Part shown: positions 1 to 9,976 of the stretch, piece after piece
Position numbering within the stretch: position 1 is the first letter of the stretch
Layout of the letters: each line of letters opens with the position of its first letter
NCBI GenBank assembly: GCA_015039465.1
Contig: MU130381.1
Span: 793,108-857,107 of the forward strand
Reading direction: 5' to 3'
DNA from: Phlegmacium glaucopus
Lineage: Eukaryota > Basidiomycota > Agaricomycetes > Agaricales > Cortinariaceae
DNA: 64,000 bases
Translations under genes and position numbers: made by a program
Notes under the pieces: generated by a model
Databases searched by the model: none
Told to the model about the DNA's origin: nothing
The model's input: the letters and a program-made list of their open reading frames with translations, nothing else

Positions 1-223
1 AACGGAATGTGCCTGCTCATTTCGTATATAAACCATGTAGTCAGTACGAGCTCACTCAGTCGTTTGCCTAGCAAACAACTGAGGTGAGCATAGCTTCATA
101 TTCTTCGTTATTACAGTTCCTTATTATCTTTTACCTAGATTCGTATTCTAGGTGTGTAGTATTAATAAATACTTAGTCGTTTGCCTAGCAAACAACTGAG
201 ATTCGTATTCTAGGAATCCAACA
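1..223 (+). repeat. 5' LTR of copia element (partial, cut by window edge)
   Basis: This is the right-hand 223 bp of the 5' LTR; its left part lies outside the window. It matches 4986-5208 with one difference (T at 174, G at 5159). It holds a TATA-like box (TATATAAA, 25-32), an AATAAA polyadenylation-type signal (164-169) and two copies of a near-perfect hairpin (55-83 and 172-200). It ends in the CA expected of an LTR. The near identity of the two LTRs points to a recent insertion. Confidence 0.95.
55..83 (+). repeat. LTR hairpin copy 1
   Basis: CTCAGTCGTTTGCCTAGCAA followed by ACAACTGAG folds as a stem with CTA loop and one mismatch. The second copy is at 172-200; the 3' LTR has the pair at 5040-5068 and 5157-5185. 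The first copy lies about 25 bp after the TATA-like box and the second just after AATAAA, so both may be in the transcript. Confidence 0.8.
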
Positions 224-236
224 GGTTATGGGCCCC
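224..236 (+). other. Primer binding site, initiator Met-tRNA half type
   Basis: The bases directly after the LTR read GGTTATGGGCCCC. GGTTATGGGCCC is complementary to the anticodon arm of initiator methionine tRNA (GGGCCCATAACC, including the CAT anticodon), not to a tRNA 3' CCA end. Drosophila copia is known to prime from a cleaved 5' half of tRNAi-Met with this type of site. That this element uses the same primer is inferred. Confidence 0.75.
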
Positions 237-298
237 GCCCCCTGCGCATAAACCCAAAGATTAACCTCTGTTTACACTTGTGAAACCTCGTGCTTACC

Positions 299-3200
299 AT
301 GTCTGCAACTGCTACATCCCTCTCTGATACACTCCCTTCTTCTGTGCCTAAACTCGAGATGACTGGGACCAACTGGGCTATTTTCGAGATTCGTTTCCGT
401 GATGCCGTCGAGGCGAAAGGGTTCTGGGGCCACTTTGATGGCCAGACCAAACGGCCTGTTCTGGGCACACCTGCTATTATGGCACCTGACGGAACGACAA
501 TTACCCCAGCTGTAGGTTTTTCCCTTGTGGAATTAACAGCCGAAACGACCCTGTGGGAGAAAGACGAGCGTTCAGCAAAGTCCTTACTCAATCAGAAAAT
601 TCCCGACTCTACCTTGATGCGTATACATTCGAAAACTACTGTTGAAGAACGTTGGAAGGCTATTGAAAGGGAATATACTGAGAAAGGTGCTTACGCACAA
701 ACCGAGCTTCGACAAAAATTCCTGGAGTCGAAATGTCTGGATAAAGGCAATGTCCGAGAGTTCTTGGATGGCCTGAGGGTGAAACGAGAAGAGTTAGCGG
801 CTGTGGGAGTTGATATTGAAGAAAAAGACTACCGTTCCACAATCCTATCTTCACTCCCCGTAGCGCTGGCAAATTTTGCATCGGCACAGCTTGCAGCAGC
901 CCGGATGTACTCTACGTCGAAGACCCTAGACCCGGACGTACTTATTTCCCTCATTGGCGAGGAATATGATCGCCAAAAGATGCAGCGCTCACGCCGGTAT
1001 GGTGGAAAGTCCAAAGACGAGGACAAAGACGAGGCGATGGTGGTAAACCCTAGCTCTTCAAAGTGGAAAAGTGGAAAGGGTGGTGCCAAGAAGCGTCGAG
1101 GCGAGTGCTGGAACTGTGGAGAAACAGGTCATTACAAGAATAACTGTCCGAAGCCTCCAAAATACGATAAAGCAAAGAAGGAGAACCCATCAAAGGGTGA
1201 AAAAGCGAGCGGCAGTGCTAACGCAGCTACCGAAAATCATTCCGATTCGGAAAGCGAAGGAGCTTGGGCAGCTGTGGAGCTCGATGATGAAATCATGACG
1301 TCGGAAACAGATGGCGAGGCTGGAAGTTGTCCTGGTGACGACAGCTGGTTCTCTGAAGTTGAAGAGGATAGTGAGCTTGATGACGAAGAAGTCTTTGTTG
1401 TAACAGAACCAACAAGGCGCAGCCAATACTCCTACGTACAAGCTGAACTATACGACTCTGGATGCACGCGGCACATCTCCCCATATCGCGAGGACTTCAC
1501 TAACTTCACGGAAATTCCTCCCAAAGTTTTCCAAGCTGCCAACAAACAATCCTTCAGTGCAATCGGAAAAGGCGAAATGACCATAAATGTACCTATGGAT
1601 GCCGATTTTTCGCAGCTCCAATTAACCGAGGTCCTTTATTCTCCCGAAGTCGGTTACACCCTCATATCTGTTGGTAAACTTGATGATTCCGGCTTCACAG
1701 TCACCTTTTCTGGTGGAAAATGTTCCATTCAAGGACCTGATGGCGAACGAGTTGGCGAAATACCGAAATCTGCTAGAGGCCTGTACAAGGTGGTACATGA
1801 GAAAGACGAAGAGGCAAAGGCGGTTGACGAAACACTCACCTTGGACTTGCTACATCGTCGCTTGGGCCATATATCCCCGAAAACTGCTCAGAAACTTGTT
1901 AATGATGGTTTCATAACAGGTTTACGATTGGAATCCTCACCAAATGCCGATTTCTTCTGTGAATCATGTGTCTACGCTAAAGCCACTAGGAAGTCAGTTC
2001 CAAAGACTAGAGAAGGCGAGCGAGCAAAACAATTTGGTGAAGAAGTCCACAGTGATGTGTGGGGACCAGCACCGGTGGAATCTAAAGGAGGAAAGCGTTA
2101 CTACATCACTTTCACGGATGATAAAACCCGATTCACAAACCTCTACCTCCTAGCAAAGAAATCCGAAGCCTTCGAGTCCTACAGGAACTACGAAGCATGG
2201 TGCTCCACCCAGTTAGACGCTCGTGTCAAAACTCTCCATTCCGATCGAGGAGGAGAGTATCTAGGGAAGGAATTCATTTTACACTTGAATTCAAAAGGCA
2301 CGAAACAAAAACTTACCGTCCACGACACGCCTCAACAAAATGGAGTAGCTGAACGTCGAAATCGAACCATTGTTGAGCGAATTCGGGCCTTATTGCATTC
2401 TAGTGGTCTTCCCAGGTCGTTATGGGGTGAAGCAGCTCGCCACGTCGTCTGGTTGATGAATAGAACTTCTACGAAAGCTGTTGATGGTATGACACCATAC
2501 GAAGCAGCATTTTCGAAGAAACCAGACCTAGGAGAAGTGCGAGAATGGGGTGAGAAAGTGTGGGTGCGAATAGAAGGTGGTGACAAACTTGGAAGACGTG
2601 TCCGAGAAGGGAGATGGTTGGGCCTTGATGAAAAATCGAAGGGCGTACGAATTTACTGGCCAGACACCAAAACGGTCAGTGTCGAGCGTAATATCTATAC
2701 TGATAATACATCAACGTCAGTATCTCGCATCGAGGGGGAGAATATTGAAGGTTTCGTCGAAGCGAATACCGACTCACTGACATCCTCCAAAAATTCTCAA
2801 CCACTCTTTATCCAGCATCCCATTCCTAATATCGATATCATACATGATCAGACACTTCAAAATATCGATACAAATACTGAAAACCCACCTACCAAGCCAG
2901 TTGAGCGCCCAAAACGTATTCGAAAACCCACACAACGAGTCAAAGACATTCTTGAAGGCGTTGCCATGTCTTCAAATTTGCCTAAATCCCAAACAAAGCT
3001 AGCTCCCGGAATTCAGCTCCCAACTCAATTACCTCAAGAAAACGAGCACATACCTGTGGATGAACCTGGTACAATTCTTGAGGGGGAGGGCCTATCCGAT
3101 TGGATGATGGTTGCTGATTTCGCAGACGAATACGCCTTAGCAGCCGAAACAAGTGCAACCGAAGCCTTGGAACCCCGAAATCTTGCCGAAGCGAAATCAC

Positions 3201-4732
3201 GCCCTGATTGGTTACTATGGGAAAAGGCTATTCACGAGGAGTTGTCAGTGTTAAAAGCTGCTGGGACATGGGAACTCGTTAACGCACCTGATGGAGTCAA
3301 TATTGTAGGCTCGAAATGGGTATTTCGTGCTAAAAAGGACGCAGCCGGAAATGTCGTCCGCTACAAGGCTCGGTTAGTAGCTCAAGGCTTTTCCCAGGTA
3401 CCAGGAGTCGACTATTTCGACACTTTTGCGCCAGTTGCTCGCCTAGCCTCGATTCGAGCCATACTCGCGATTGCTGCAATCGAAGACTACGAAATTCATC
3501 AGATCGATATCAAAGGCGCATACCTAAACGGAATACTCACCTCGGACGAGGTCATTTTCATGAAGCAACCACCCGGTTACGCAACCGAGTCACCTGGAAA
3601 GGTATGCAGGCTTCGAAAAACCCTATACGGCCTGAAACAGTCTGGAAGACGGTGGTATCAGAAGTTAGTTGAAATAATGATGACTCACCTAGGCTTTGCA
3701 CGATGCGATGTGGACCAGGCAGTATTTTACAAACGACGAGGGAAAGAACTCGTTATCGTGATGGTCCATGTCGATGACTGTACTATCGTCGCAATCACAC
3801 AGCCTCTAATCGATAACTTCAAAACAAATATCGCCAAACATGTCGAAATAACGGATCTTGGAGAATTACATTGGATCCTGGGCATCGAAATTAGACGCGT
3901 TCGAGAAAATCGACAAATATTCTTATCTCAGTGTTCTTACATCGAATCTACCCTACGACGATATGGCTTCGATGACCTCAAACCAGTATCTCTACCCATG
4001 GAAACCAACATCCGCTTGTCATCAGCTCAGTCTCCAACGACAACCGAAGAATTCGCACGAATGCGAAATATCCCCTATCATGAAGCAGTTGGATCATTAA
4101 TGTATGCATCGCTTGGAACTCGCCCAGATATCACCTACGCTGTCCAAACTGTCTCCCGTTTTTCTACAAAGCCTGGACTTGCCCACTGGGAAGCTGTAAA
4201 GCGTATATTCCGCTATCTAAAGGGTACAAAGGACCTCTGGCTATCGTATGGTGGAGAGGAAAAGGAACTAACCGGATATGCTGACGCAGATGGTAACATG
4301 GCCGAAGATCGCCATGCGATCTCAGGGTATGCATTTTTACTCCATGGAGGTGCTGTTTCGTGGTCTACTAAAAGACAGGAGATCATTTCACTCTCAACGA
4401 CTGAGAGTGAATACGTCGCAGCTACATATGCCGCCAAAGAAGCCCTCTGGCTTCGTTCCCTCCTTTCCCAGACCTTCGACACCGATCTCGAGCCAACCAC
4501 CCTTTTTTCCGACAATCAATCAGCCATAGCGCTTACCCAAGACCATCAATATCACGCACGAACCAAGCATATCGACATCCGCTTTCATTTTATTCGCTGG
4601 ATCGTCGAAAACGGATCCCTTCGACTCGTTTATTGTCCTACCGACGAAATGGTAGCCGACACCCTTACCAAGGCCCTCTCTTCGCCTAAAGTCAAGCATT
4701 TCGCAAAGGAACTCGGTCTCATATCGATTTGA
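299..4732 (+). CDS. Ty1/copia Gag-Pol polyprotein, intact
   Basis: One uninterrupted frame of 1477 residues from ATG 299 (the frame runs nine bases further up, but only to a GTG). Domain order is that of copia: Gag of the DUF4219/UBN2 type at the N-terminus, CCHC zinc knuckle at about 270-283 (CWNCGETGHYKNNC), aspartic protease with DSGC at about 386, GAG-pre-integrase HRRLGH at about 519 followed by the zinc-finger cysteines, integrase core from about 580, reverse transcriptase at about 1000-1240 with VDD at 1158-1160 (usual in place of YVDD), and RNase H from about 1325 with the DADG and TESEY motifs. Integrase before RT separates it from gypsy elements. No stop or frameshift is present and all catalytic motifs I can recognise are kept, so the copy could be autonomous. 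It lies between a tRNAi-Met-type primer site and a polypurine tract. Confidence 0.97.
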   Translation: MSATATSLSDTLPSSVPKLEMTGTNWAIFEIRFRDAVEAKGFWGHFDGQTKRPVLGTPAIMAPDGTTITPAVGFSLVELTAETTLWEKDERSAKSLLNQKIPDSTLMRIHSKTTVEERWKAIEREYTEKGAYAQTELRQKFLESKCLDKGNVREFLDGLRVKREELAAVGVDIEEKDYRSTILSSLPVALANFASAQLAAARMYSTSKTLDPDVLISLIGEEYDRQKMQRSRRYGGKSKDEDKDEAMVVNPSSSKWKSGKGGAKKRRGECWNCGETGHYKNNCPKPPKYDKAKKENPSKGEKASGSANAATENHSDSESEGAWAAVELDDEIMTSETDGEAGSCPGDDSWFSEVEEDSELDDEEVFVVTEPTRRSQYSYVQAELYDSGCTRHISPYREDFTNFTEIPPKVFQAANKQSFSAIGKGEMTINVPMDADFSQLQLTEVLYSPEVGYTLISVGKLDDSGFTVTFSGGKCSIQGPDGERVGEIPKSARGLYKVVHEKDEEAKAVDETLTLDLLHRRLGHISPKTAQKLVNDGFITGLRLESSPNADFFCESCVYAKATRKSVPKTREGERAKQFGEEVHSDVWGPAPVESKGGKRYYITFTDDKTRFTNLYLLAKKSEAFESYRNYEAWCSTQLDARVKTLHSDRGGEYLGKEFILHLNSKGTKQKLTVHDTPQQNGVAERRNRTIVERIRALLHSSGLPRSLWGEAARHVVWLMNRTSTKAVDGMTPYEAAFSKKPDLGEVREWGEKVWVRIEGGDKLGRRVREGRWLGLDEKSKGVRIYWPDTKTVSVERNIYTDNTSTSVSRIEGENIEGFVEANTDSLTSSKNSQPLFIQHPIPNIDIIHDQTLQNIDTNTENPPTKPVERPKRIRKPTQRVKDILEGVAMSSNLPKSQTKLAPGIQLPTQLPQENEHIPVDEPGTILEGEGLSDWMMVADFADEYALAAETSATEALEPRNLAEAKSRPDWLLWEKAIHEELSVLKAAGTWELVNAPDGVNIVGSKWVFRAKKDAAGNVVRYKARLVAQGFSQVPGVDYFDTFAPVARLASIRAILAIAAIEDYEIHQIDIKGAYLNGILTSDEVIFMKQPPGYATESPGKVCRLRKTLYGLKQSGRRWYQKLVEIMMTHLGFARCDVDQAVFYKRRGKELVIVMVHVDDCTIVAITQPLIDNFKTNIAKHVEITDLGELHWILGIEIRRVRENRQIFLSQCSYIESTLRRYGFDDLKPVSLPMETNIRLSSAQSPTTTEEFARMRNIPYHEAVGSLMYASLGTRPDITYAVQTVSRFSTKPGLAHWEAVKRIFRYLKGTKDLWLSYGGEEKELTGYADADGNMAEDRHAISGYAFLLHGGAVSWSTKRQEIISLSTTESEYVAATYAAKEALWLRSLLSQTFDTDLEPTTLFSDNQSAIALTQDHQYHARTKHIDIRFHFIRWIVENGSLRLVYCPTDEMVADTLTKALSSPKVKHFAKELGLISI

Positions 4733-4742
4733 GGGGGAGTAT
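4731..4742 (+). other. 3' polypurine tract
   Basis: GAGGGGGAGTAT overlaps the last bases of the gag-pol stop codon and directly precedes the TG that opens the 3' LTR. This is the position where plus-strand DNA synthesis starts in LTR retrotransposons. The same GAGGGGGAG core occurs twice inside the coding region (2732-2740 and 3080-3088). Confidence 0.85.
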
Positions 4743-5208
4743 TGAGATACGATGAGCAAATACGCTACGAAACCCATAAGCGCCCAATACGGAAACGCCG
4801 TCGTTCTCCGTAAATACGTACGATTTCACCTTTATGATTACCGTTTCATTTATTCGCAATGGCCTGCGGTGCATTCCACACCGCCGCCAATATACTCTTG
4901 ATTTCACGAGCATTGTGCTCGCATTTTCTTATCCTTTCGTGTACTGTTTTATTGTCTATCCATAGTCTAACTATTAGCAGGCACAAACGGAATGTGCCTG
5001 CTCATTTCGTATATAAACCATGTAGTCAGTACGAGCTCACTCAGTCGTTTGCCTAGCAAACAACTGAGGTGAGCATAGCTTCATATTCTTCGTTATTACA
5101 GTTCCTTATTATCTTTTACCTAGATTCGTATTCTAGGTGTGTAGTATTAATAAATACTGAGTCGTTTGCCTAGCAAACAACTGAGATTCGTATTCTAGGA
5201 ATCCAACA
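4743..5208 (+). repeat. 3' LTR of copia element (complete, 466 bp)
   Basis: The LTR begins TG (4743) and ends CA (5208). The stretch 4986-5208 repeats window positions 1-223 with one mismatch. The hairpin pair recurs at 5040-5068 and 5157-5185. With this LTR length the full element would be about 5.45 kb, so about 240 bp of the 5' LTR lie left of the window. The usual 5-bp target duplication would be GAATA (5209-5213); its partner is outside the window. Confidence 0.95.
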
Positions 5209-5373
5209 GAATAATGGTGCAACATCAATAGGCCAGCTTGATTCTTGAACAAGGAGGATGTCATTCTTGAAGCGGGGTGCGTAGTGAATAAAAGTAGACA
5301 CCTTGAGCAATATTTCACTGCTAAGAGCATCAGGATATTGATTCATAAGCTCAAGGAAGTCGTCAAATGTCAT
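5209..5373 (-). pseudogene. N-terminal fragment of a KDZ-transposase-like ORF, split by the copia insertion
   Basis: Reading leftward from ATG at 5373, 55 codons stay open up to the exact LTR boundary. The peptide starts MTFDDFLELMNQYPDALSSE and contains RFKNDILLVQESSW, then PIDVAPLF at the break. The phrases 'NQYPDAL...I..KVS.FI', 'NDILLVQ' and a following proline-rich turn resemble the N-termini of KDZ (Kyakuja-Dileera-Zisupton) proteins that are abundant in mushrooms; this is from memory of the family. The rest of the gene would lie left of the retroelement, outside the window. The start is preceded by about 1.3 kb without another gene. Family identity is moderate; that an ORF was interrupted is what the sequence suggests. 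Confidence 0.5.
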
Positions 5374-6662
5374 TTCAATTACAGACTAGGCGATAAAACA
5401 ATGTGTAGCAATAATGTGACTTTGTGCAAGCGTGTGACTGACGCAGAGGGTCGGAGGGGCGGAGGGGCGGAATCTCGAATACCGGAACGTCCTCCAGAAC
5501 GAGAGGTCCAGCCGATGGCCGGAAGAAAATAGTGACTTAGCTAATTTTGCAGTGGAAGTGGTCAGTGGAGGTCAGTGACAAAATTCTCATGGCCTTGCAT
5601 TGCTCCAGGTGCAGAATAACGACCCAATGCAAGGTCAAAAGATTAAATAAATGAGTTGTCATTGCTTGCCAAATGACCCAGTCTCAGAACAGCCAAGGGT
5701 ATATAGTTAAATACTAACAATACTTTAATTCTTAAGGATGTTGAATGCCTGAATCTAAAAATAGAGCTCCGAAAGCAGGAGGGGTACATGTTGATGCAAC
5801 ATTGATGCAACATTTGCCAGGCAGCAGAACCCTCCATCAATGTCTGCTGCGTTCAGGGCTCAATCAACGGACAATGAGATCATTTGAGTACTATGTGCCC
5901 AGACCCTATCTGTATAAATCCCGCCGTCCCGGCAATGATATTGGACGAGTTCGCCACTTAAAACTTTCAGTAATTTCTCACATGTAGTATTCCTCTGACT
6001 CCTTTCTGAGCAGTGAGCAAAGCCTGAGACTTGTGCACAGATCATTTTCGAGCACGATGAGGATCTTGTAAGTCAATATTCAGGTAGATGGAAGGGATCG
6101 GTACACGAATCAATAAAAAATAGACCCATATGACGAAAAAACATTCAAAAAAACAACTCGGAAAACATACTATATTTGGTAACGGGGTCAACCAAATATG
6201 CCAAAATATAGCTTCCTATTTAGGGCGTTTTGCAGTGGCACTTTCAAGTTCGATCATAGCGCGCGACTTGAGGCGGCAATTTCCTAGTCCTTATATCGAT
6301 GGTTTTCAATCCTCATATCAGGACTGCACGAGCCTACGTGCGACGTACATTCTGTCTTGTGATGTGATAAACGCTGCGGCACTTGGCCATGGAGCTGTGG
6401 AAAGGTCGATGACGACAGTAAGTGGCCTGAAAGTACCGGCTTTGGCGGCTTTGTGGCTAAGTTTGATCAGTCCAACTCCAAGTAGTTGGAAGAAGACTGG
6501 ACTTTTTTTTGGTATGTTAGGGGGTGTTATACAAATAATGTAATTATCCAAGATATTCTCCATCTTGACGGCTTTGCTCGAGGGTAGTACAAAATAAGAC
6601 GCAGGTTATGGGAAGATTTATCGAAAAAACTTGGTGAAGAAAATCGATAAACACGACAGAAG
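5374..6662. other. Intergenic stretch without a convincing gene
   Basis: It holds the presumed promoter side of the split minus-strand ORF, a short G-rich direct repeat (GGAGGGGC twice, about 5453-5468) and an AT-rich part near 6100-6240. Open frames at 6130-6543 (+) and 6318-6563 (-) overlap each other and show no recognisable domain or splice pattern, so I do not call them. Confidence 0.5.
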
Positions 6663-7036
6663 CTAGAAGCAGTACTAAAGACGAAACATCATCAATGTTG
6701 AGGGACAGTCAGGGAAACCTTTAATCAACGTACCCCAGGTATGATAGGTATAGTAACGAGAGTGGTCGGTGGCATTGTCGATCGAATTGGCCTACTGGAC
6801 TCGGAGTGTATTGTCGACGATGATTGAGTAGAGGGTGAAGTGTCGACTGATAACGAAGAATACGAGTCGGAGGAAGAATGGGAACGAGATGAGGATTTCA
6901 ATTTGAATCGGAAAAATGAGGGTCTACTGAGCCAAGTGGCAGCTCGTTGTGTATTGACTCGAAGCACCTGTCGAGCATGAAGAACTATACCGGAGAGTGG
7001 TTGGGGCTTGCGCTCGTTGGACGGTGTATAATTCAT
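6663..7036 (-). CDS. Hypothetical small Ser/Arg-rich protein
   Basis: ATG at 7036 follows a pyrimidine-rich leader and a TATA-like stretch about 80 bp upstream (CTATATACTTATCC on the minus strand), a typical fungal start region. Exon 1 (6734-7036) gives 101 codons. A GTACGT donor at 6733 and a TTTAG acceptor at 6675 bound a 59-bp intron; exon 2 (6663-6674) adds three codons and a stop, for 104 residues. The protein is basic near the N-terminus (RVNTQRAATWLSRPSFFRFK) and then Ser-rich. An N-terminal mitochondrial targeting character is possible, but I recognise no family. A slightly different acceptor would give a somewhat longer tail. Confidence 0.4.
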
Positions 7037-8965
7037 GAGGAAAGGTACTTGGGGGAAGATTTCTGAGGATGGGGGGATAAACGTAGAATGAATGCGTAGG
7101 ATAAGTATATAGTCCTTGTACTATAAGTAGGTAGCCTCGATCACCAAGTTTCAGCTTCTGAACCACATAAGCCCAGAATCGCGGAAGAATTTTGGAGCAA
7201 TCGTCTGAGTCGAGGTTCCAAGCACGATTTGGTATTACGGCAGATGTTTCATCATAACAACCCGTCGATGAACACGAGTTCATCAATTCGTCGATATCAC
7301 AGAAAGCTGTGGTGATGGTCGTATGTTGGTTGCCTATGTAGCCCGCCACTAGTACTGCGCATGAAGATTCATTAATATTCCTTCAGAATCATGAGGGGCC
7401 AACGAACATCATTCAGGTTTGAAAGACAGATGTCAGCCGCTTTTGGGAAGGACCAGTTTGTGTGAACTAGAAGGACAGAACCCTAGAAGTACCACTCCTA
7501 TCTTCTATGGTGCTTACTGGGAGGGTGTAAGCCGGAGCTCACCACCATATATAGTGCCGTTGTACTGAATGGGTAACCATTCAGTATACTTGCCTTTTGG
7601 CGGAACGGTCTTGTGCGGCACTCTGGGCCACCTTCCAGTGCTGGTACAAATTCCACATTCCGCCACCCCCTTGTGTACAACGCGCTTTGACATTAACAAA
7701 AGGATTGCGAAAAGTTAGCAATGCTTCAAACAACCAAACAACTAGGCGAAAAGTTTCCCTCTCATGTCGATGTACTTACTAACATCGAAGCAACGGAATC
7801 TTCTAGTAGGGAGCGCGCTGACTCTGCCAATGGTTGAACGACAGAAGCTTAAATTGCTATCTGGAAAAGATGCATATCTGTTCTTCGCTGCATAGATCAA
7901 ATAGACAAGGCTATAGAAGAAGTAAACAAATGTGTATACATATACCGATGCAAAAGATTGGATGGAGCTAGCAGACATCCATGCCAAGTCAGTCTCCTTC
8001 CATCGTTCCTTTGATATGGGAAATTTACCTGCGATGTTAAATACACTTGTTAATCAAGCACTACCACATTCGCTTTCTAGCACACATCAGCTTGTATCCA
8101 ACAATCTGGCAAAGTGGCATCCAATGAACCTGAGGTGAATACTTCCGGCCTAATTTTTGATAAAAAAAAGGAAATAGTCAGACAAAAGTATGGGATAAAA
8201 TAAATCCAGAAATAAATGGATGGGCTCAGTGCTGCACACAAAGCAGACTGATATGCGATCTCAGTCTCCAATCCGGTCATGAGTCAATAACAAGAAAGCA
8301 CCGTAACATCCTGACAGCCTTCCACTAAATGGTCGCGTACCAGCCATTTACGCACGTAACCACACGCCTCAGGCATTGTGTTCCAGTCTGGGCGCTTATA
8401 GACGAGCAAAGATATATCGTTCCAATAAAATAAAATAAAACCACGTCTAGTGACCGCCCAGCGCGGAGTAGATCTCGTCCGCGTGAGCTCGGCTAGGTAG
8501 ACGATGAGAATTCCATTCAATGTGCCCGAAGGTTATGAAGGAGTTCCCGACTGTGCAACTCTGCCTTTACTGCAAAATCAAAGTCCTTGAGACCATTGCA
8601 GTCTATATGATGAAGAGTTGTTGATGTTGGTCCAGCCTTACGATGTGCCAAAAGTAAGCTCTGAATGGCACGTCGGAGAAAATAGACCTGTTTGAAAGCG
8701 GTTCGCAAGCCAGGAGGGAGTCAAAAATGAAAGGTTCCTTCTTGTGTGACAATTGAGACATAGAAAGGAGTCGACCCTTTTACTAGAACATCTTGGCTTT
8801 GAACAAAAATAATTGAGAAACTCGCCTGATTGCTGTGTAGAATGAAGTGGTTGAAGGAGAAGCGTGAGACCTATTTGTCAGCAACACGTCAAAACACGTC
8901 GCCTGAGGGAATAGCAAGCAAGCCTCTCTACCAACTTCAGTGATCCAAATTCTCATCTATCCGCC
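7037..8965. other. Intergenic region with no supportable gene
   Basis: Several short minus-strand frames exist (for example 8284-8520 and 8517-8708, which abut), but none has an ATG context, splice sites and domain that agree. The right end (about 8850-8965) is the ERD2 promoter and leader. Confidence 0.45.
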
Positions 8966-9976
8966 ATGAATCTTTTCCGGTTGCTGGGTGTGTATATCCT
9001 TTACTTTTACACAAAATAAGTAGCACCCAAGCTGACATTTTCCTCATTTTGATAGGTGACCTGTCGCATTTGGCGTCCATCTTTATCTTGGTGCATAAAA
9101 TCCAAACAACACGGTCATGTCGAGGCAAGTTCCTATCCTTTACTACGCAATTTCCACGGAATAGTGGGTTTGTGCCAGCCCAGAGCCTCCGTTGACTCAA
9201 TGTTCCACAGGTATATCCTTTAAAACGCAGGCACTTTACGTTGCTGTCTTCGTCACAAGATATCTCGACCTTTTCCTCCGCTTCATATCCGTATACAACT
9301 CTATCATGAAATTATTTTTCATTTCCAGCAGTTGCTATATTCTCTACCTCATGAAGTTCAAATACAGGTCAGCCCCCAGGCCACATACTACACCTACTAC
9401 ACCAATCAATCTGACCATGTCCACGTTTCAGACCAACACACGACCCATCTATTGACACCTTCAAAATTGAATATATCCTTGCTCCCTGTGTCATCTTTGC
9501 CCTCCTCTTCAACTACAAGTTTTCCGTTTCGGAAATCCTGTGGTCATTTTCCATCTGGCTGGAGGCGCTGGCTATCCTTCCTCAGTTGTTCATGCTCCAA
9601 CGCACGGGAGAAGCAGAAACGATCACGACACATTATCTAGCTGCGCTAGGATTATATCGGGCTCTTTATATCCCTAACTGGATATACAGGTATGTTACTT
9701 CCTGGCATCGTATCAGTATCACGCGCCAGACTATGATGCCTTGTATACGTGTAACCCTAACTCCTGCTAATACGTTTGTCCCTGGATAGGTACTACACAG
9801 AAGTTCTCGCAGACCCAATAGCTATAACAGCAGGTATTGTTCAGACTGGGTTATATATTGACTTTTTCTACATTTACTTTACAAAGTGCGTCATGTTTCC
9901 TATCATATCTACTTGCCTTCACTAATCCACGGCGGCTAGAGTATTGCAAGGCGAGAAGTTCGAGCTGCCAGCATAG
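8966..9976 (+). CDS. ERD2: ER lumen protein-retaining receptor (KDEL/HDEL receptor)
   Basis: Six exons (8966-8987, 9056-9124, 9211-9367, 9432-9689, 9790-9885, 9940-9976) join in frame to 639 nt, that is 212 residues, the standard size of this family. The receptor binds escaped ER proteins by their C-terminal K/HDEL signal in the Golgi and returns them to the ER in COPI vesicles. The sequence shows the N-terminal [19 protein letters not shown], then SCRGISFKTQ, RYLDLF, a hydrophobic multi-span core, [33 protein letters not shown], and the C-terminal [10 protein letters not shown] followed by [10 protein letters not shown]. Intron 2 (9125-9210) begins with GCAAGT, a GC-AG intron; no GT donor gives the conserved RGIS join. 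The convergent neighbour is the NACHT gene. Confidence 0.96.
9125..9210 (+). other. GC-AG intron in ERD2
   Basis: Donor GCAAGT and acceptor CACAG. The conserved join SCR-G-ISFKTQ is kept only with this donor; the base change GT to GC in an otherwise consensus donor is the classic form of GC-AG introns. Confidence 0.85.

Noticed and set aside
290..298. GTG upstream start of gag-pol
   Set aside because: An ATG nine bases downstream in the same frame has a good ACC context and is the normal choice in eukaryotes.
6130..6543. 137-residue plus-strand frame
   Set aside because: It mirrors a minus-strand frame (6318-6563) and neither has domain, promoter or splice support.
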